From: JAAEEP01 sp035529155
GTDB taxonomy: Archaea; Thermoplasmatota; Thermoplasmata; Methanomassiliicoccales; JAAEEP01
Direction of reading: 5' to 3'
Length of the DNA stretch: 5,179 nt
Assembly: GCA_035529155.1 (NCBI GenBank)
Contig: DATKXF010000027.1
Span: 1-5,179, forward strand
This document shows, piece by piece, positions 4,601-5,179 of the stretch. Positions within the stretch are counted from its first letter, which is position 1. The number at the start of each line of letters is the position of its first letter. The notes beneath the pieces were generated by a model that saw only the letters and a list, made by a program, of their open reading frames with translations, was not told the origin of the DNA and ran no database searches. A program made the position numbers and the translations under genes.

Positions 4601-5179
4601 AGATGACCTGAGTGAAGGCCGAGACCAACTGGATGACATTGATGGCGAGGGCGTCTGGGATTCATGGTGGGACTCATTCAGGCGTTTCAGGGACGAGGTG
4701 AAGGCTATGGCCGATGTCAAGAACCTGACTGATGCCGACCTGCCTTCCGAGTTCAGGGGCATTTGGGATTGGGGTGGGCCGGTTGGAACCGCCGTCGGAT
4801 ATGGGGTAGAGGATGTGGCTGGTGCGGTCATTCCGACCTACACAATTAACGCCGTGGGAGAGCTCTACAGTGTATTCCAGGCACTCTTCGATCCAGATAC
4901 TGCTCTGGGAGCCAGAATTCTCATGGAGCAGTTGGGGGCGAACGACGCGCCCAAGGCAGCGGATGCTTTCAATGACTTCCCAGATGTGATGAGGGATGCA
5001 ATAGAATCCTTCGAAAAGCTGGACGAATTACGCAGTCTGGAGAACGAGATCTCGGAACTTCTGAATGGTTGGGGCAACTGCCTCGACGCCCTTCCTGAGG
5101 TTCCCGAAATGCCGGTCGTGGACCTGGACTCACTGTGCCTGGAACAATGTCGGGATATGAGGGAAGAGCTTGAGGAATT
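1572..5179 (+). CDS. Large membrane-anchored surface protein: NosD beta-helix, Ig-like, CarboxypepD-like repeats, TM, cytoplasmic coiled coil (3' partial)
   Basis: A single open frame of 1202 codons runs to the window edge. The TTG at 1572 is the only canonical start between the in-frame stop at 1548 and the secretion signal; a G6 run (1561-1566) lies 5 nt upstream. The next ATG (codon 62) would lose the signal. Domains in order: signal peptide 1-31; right-handed beta-helix of NosD/CASH type about 33-274, with S-I-Q-T-A-I (47-52), A-Q-P-G-D-T-I (55-61), Y-G-G-N-Y-W-S-D (227-234) and Q-D-x2-G-S-D-G-x2-D (246-256); Ig-like 284-367; Big_5/SbsA-like Ig 369-469; two CarboxypepD-regulatory-like domains 473-557 and 562-646; membrane helix 657-674 with R675-I-R-K-R; Pro-rich linker 681-742; coiled coils about 755-836 and 892-1008; Trp/Gly-rich segment 1029-1106; helical Cys-containing end. 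NosD-type helices often bind polysaccharide or other surface ligands. No enzyme residues were identified. A cell-surface adhesin or sensor coupled to a cytoplasmic scaffold is inference. The true C-terminus is missing. Confidence 0.93.
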   Translation, partial: MKRDGLCLFTAWILLFILIAGSLTFPTGLAADTIIVAPNPADGDYTSIQTAIDNAQPGDTIMVLAGTYSEAIIVNKSLSIVSESVDDVLIDGGSAESVVTITSSWVNLTDFSIMNSLSFGSGILSINVSHLNLSGNYLTHIGNGIHLVDVGNSTISNNTVYDSQLDGLRVQSGSNNTIVENLLSSSDGFGINLTSSNANLIFHNNFLANAGGASDDSSNFWNWSYPYGGNYWSDLDPEDLMGGPDQDILGSDGLVDDAYTNISGGVAIDHFPLVSSWPFSDTFEPVLELNSPSNGSLIVPGVAIDFDVWDMNLLTVSYHLDDVFITELSTPYLIDSSSWSDGVRKVSIEANDTLGNVGYLNLTYTVDSTAPTVMMSSPVNGSNNVSLETAIFVIFSESIDPSTIDVDSVLMVPHLNLTLTLSENDTNLSIAPSEALSYGTSYELTLTSAIADHVGNPLEETKIIFITEPVPMGTVRGILLDVYGDPVEEVQVVFNDTEGTVGSTTTDTDGSFNITLPFQHYNMTALKDGEIILETDVEVDRIGPIELGDMDTMWDPGVIDYGSVIGRLLDVNGDPVNEAEVSFRDSEGDTVASEFTGEEGRFNITVPYGLYNITVVKENETILDEGVNVTLPSIDLGDMDTMWDPGPLPQPPFDPTIPLLIIIALMIIGLLGYLRIRKRGEKPPRTHEGPPVDIETPTEKPEEPSYLETELRGPIVAPYGPMPSSERPPTPSGTAPGGKGRPCKEIIDDRGQSALGEATTNAREAQRRAEEAQRRAEEAERAAEQARRRADEAEESVREAEEEFDREVTQPIERAREAEERVRDIQRRLQEMRENIPGGDGVSFEPRPGWIEGGIGIGDMLKPISIWYRDQQTWNEHADRLRDIYYNEYKPLKAELETARSELEEARNAAEEAASKEERLGQQVERLRQEAEEARQAAEDAERAAEEAEKAAEQAREEERRANEAVENAREGADQAEGQARLCEECLDQVQALLEEIARLRERYEELLSGDDLSEGRDQLDDIDGEGVWDSWWDSFRRFRDEVKAMADVKNLTDADLPSEFRGIWDWGGPVGTAVGYGVEDVAGAVIPTYTINAVGELYSVFQALFDPDTALGARILMEQLGANDAPKAADAFNDFPDVMRDAIESFEKLDELRSLENEISELLNGWGNCLDALPEVPEMPVVDLDSLCLEQCRDMREELEE
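2988..3242 (+). repeat. CarboxypepD-regulatory-like domain, copy 1 of 2
   Basis: Residues 473-557 open with G-T-V-R-G-I-L-L-D, then G-D-P-V (484-487), a T-D-x-D-G-S-F-N-I-T core and an end L-G-D-M-D-T-M-W-D-P-G. The pattern is that of the small beta-sandwich domain found in carboxypeptidase regulatory regions and many surface proteins. It is repeated 89 residues later. Confidence 0.75.
3255..3509 (+). repeat. CarboxypepD-regulatory-like domain, copy 2 of 2
   Basis: Residues 562-646 repeat copy 1 with clear but moderate identity: G-S-V-I-G-R-L-L-D, G-D-P-V, G-R-F-N-I-T-V-P, Y-N-I-T, and the identical end L-G-D-M-D-T-M-W-D-P-G. It leads directly into a Pro-rich stretch and the membrane helix, so the pair forms the stalk nearest the membrane. 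Confidence 0.75.
3540..3593 (+). other. Transmembrane helix of the large surface protein
   Basis: Residues 657-674 are an uninterrupted hydrophobic stretch rich in I and L, followed at once by R675, R677, K678 and R679. With the N-terminal signal peptide this predicts residues 32-656 outside and everything after 674 in the cytoplasm. Confidence 0.85.
3834..4079 (+). other. Coiled coil 1 (alanine heptads)
   Basis: Residues about 755-836. Six heptads from 762 to 803 start A-R-E-A, A-E-E-A, A-E-E-A, A-E-Q-A, A-D-E-A and V-R-E-A, so core positions a and d are almost all alanine, which favours close helix packing. P811 interrupts the register and a shorter helix (812-836) follows, ending at I-P-G-G. 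Confidence 0.8.
4245..4595 (+). other. Coiled coil 2 (long continuous heptads with core cysteine)
   Basis: Residues 892-1008 follow 3-4 spacing for about 17 heptads. One core series is L892, A899, A906, A913, L920, L927, A934, A941, A948, A955, A962, A969, A976, C983, V990, I997, Y1004; the partner series includes L896, L903, A910, V924, A931, A938, A945, A952, V966, A973, A980, L987 and L994. The only charged breaks are E917, E959 and R1001. No proline interrupts it. C983 and C986 form C-E-E-C within the coil. Confidence 0.85.

Noticed and set aside
3686..5077. Several long minus-strand open frames opposite the coiled-coil region
   Set aside because: They are Ser/Leu/Pro-rich mirror images of Glu/Ala/Arg codons, overlap each other, show no consistent ribosome sites, and lie under a plus-strand frame with clear domain structure.
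1..5179. CRISPR array, insertion sequence or prophage signals
   Set aside because: No regularly spaced direct repeats, transposase-like frame, terminal inverted repeats or phage-like genes were seen.

Overview
The window looks archaeal, probably euryarchaeal. The tRNA gene carries a 15-nt intron at the canonical archaeal 37/38 site, lacks an encoded CCA end, and has a TATA-like box about 34 nt upstream. The large surface protein has the NosD-type beta-helix, Ig-like and carboxypeptidase-regulatory-like modules, and the dense N-glycosylation sequons, common in archaeal exoproteins. A Thermoplasmatota-like lineage is my best guess from style alone; nothing here proves it.

Layout. Positions 52-669 (minus strand) hold a DUF2284 cysteine-rich, probably Fe-S-binding protein. 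A perfect 14-bp palindrome lies just upstream of its preferred start. Positions 846-934 (plus strand) hold an intron-containing CAU tRNA, most likely elongator tRNA-Met. Positions 1004-1357 (minus strand) encode an unrecognised protein with four predicted membrane helices, convergent with the tRNA. Positions 1358-1571 are intergenic and must carry the divergent promoters of the membrane protein and the next gene. From 1572 to the window end, one uninterrupted plus-strand frame of at least 1202 codons encodes the main object of interest.

The large protein reads in order: signal peptide, NosD/CASH beta-helix, Ig-like domain, Big_5/SbsA-like Ig domain, two tandem carboxypeptidase-regulatory-like domains, one transmembrane helix with an RIRKR stop-transfer, a proline-rich linker, an alanine-heptad coiled coil, a short hinge, a second coiled coil of about 117 residues in unbroken 3-4 register, a Trp/Gly-rich segment and a Cys-containing C-terminal helical region that runs off the edge. 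About 25 N-x-S/T sequons fall before the membrane helix and one after. No cysteine lies in the mature part before the helix and six lie after. This supports an outside sensing or adhesion half joined to a long cytoplasmic coiled-coil half.

The genes do not form an obvious operon: orientation changes between each neighbour, and no shared pathway is visible. The long reverse-strand open frames under the coiled-coil part of the large gene are composition shadows, not genes. Positions 1-51 hold nothing I can support beyond the downstream flank of the DUF2284 gene.
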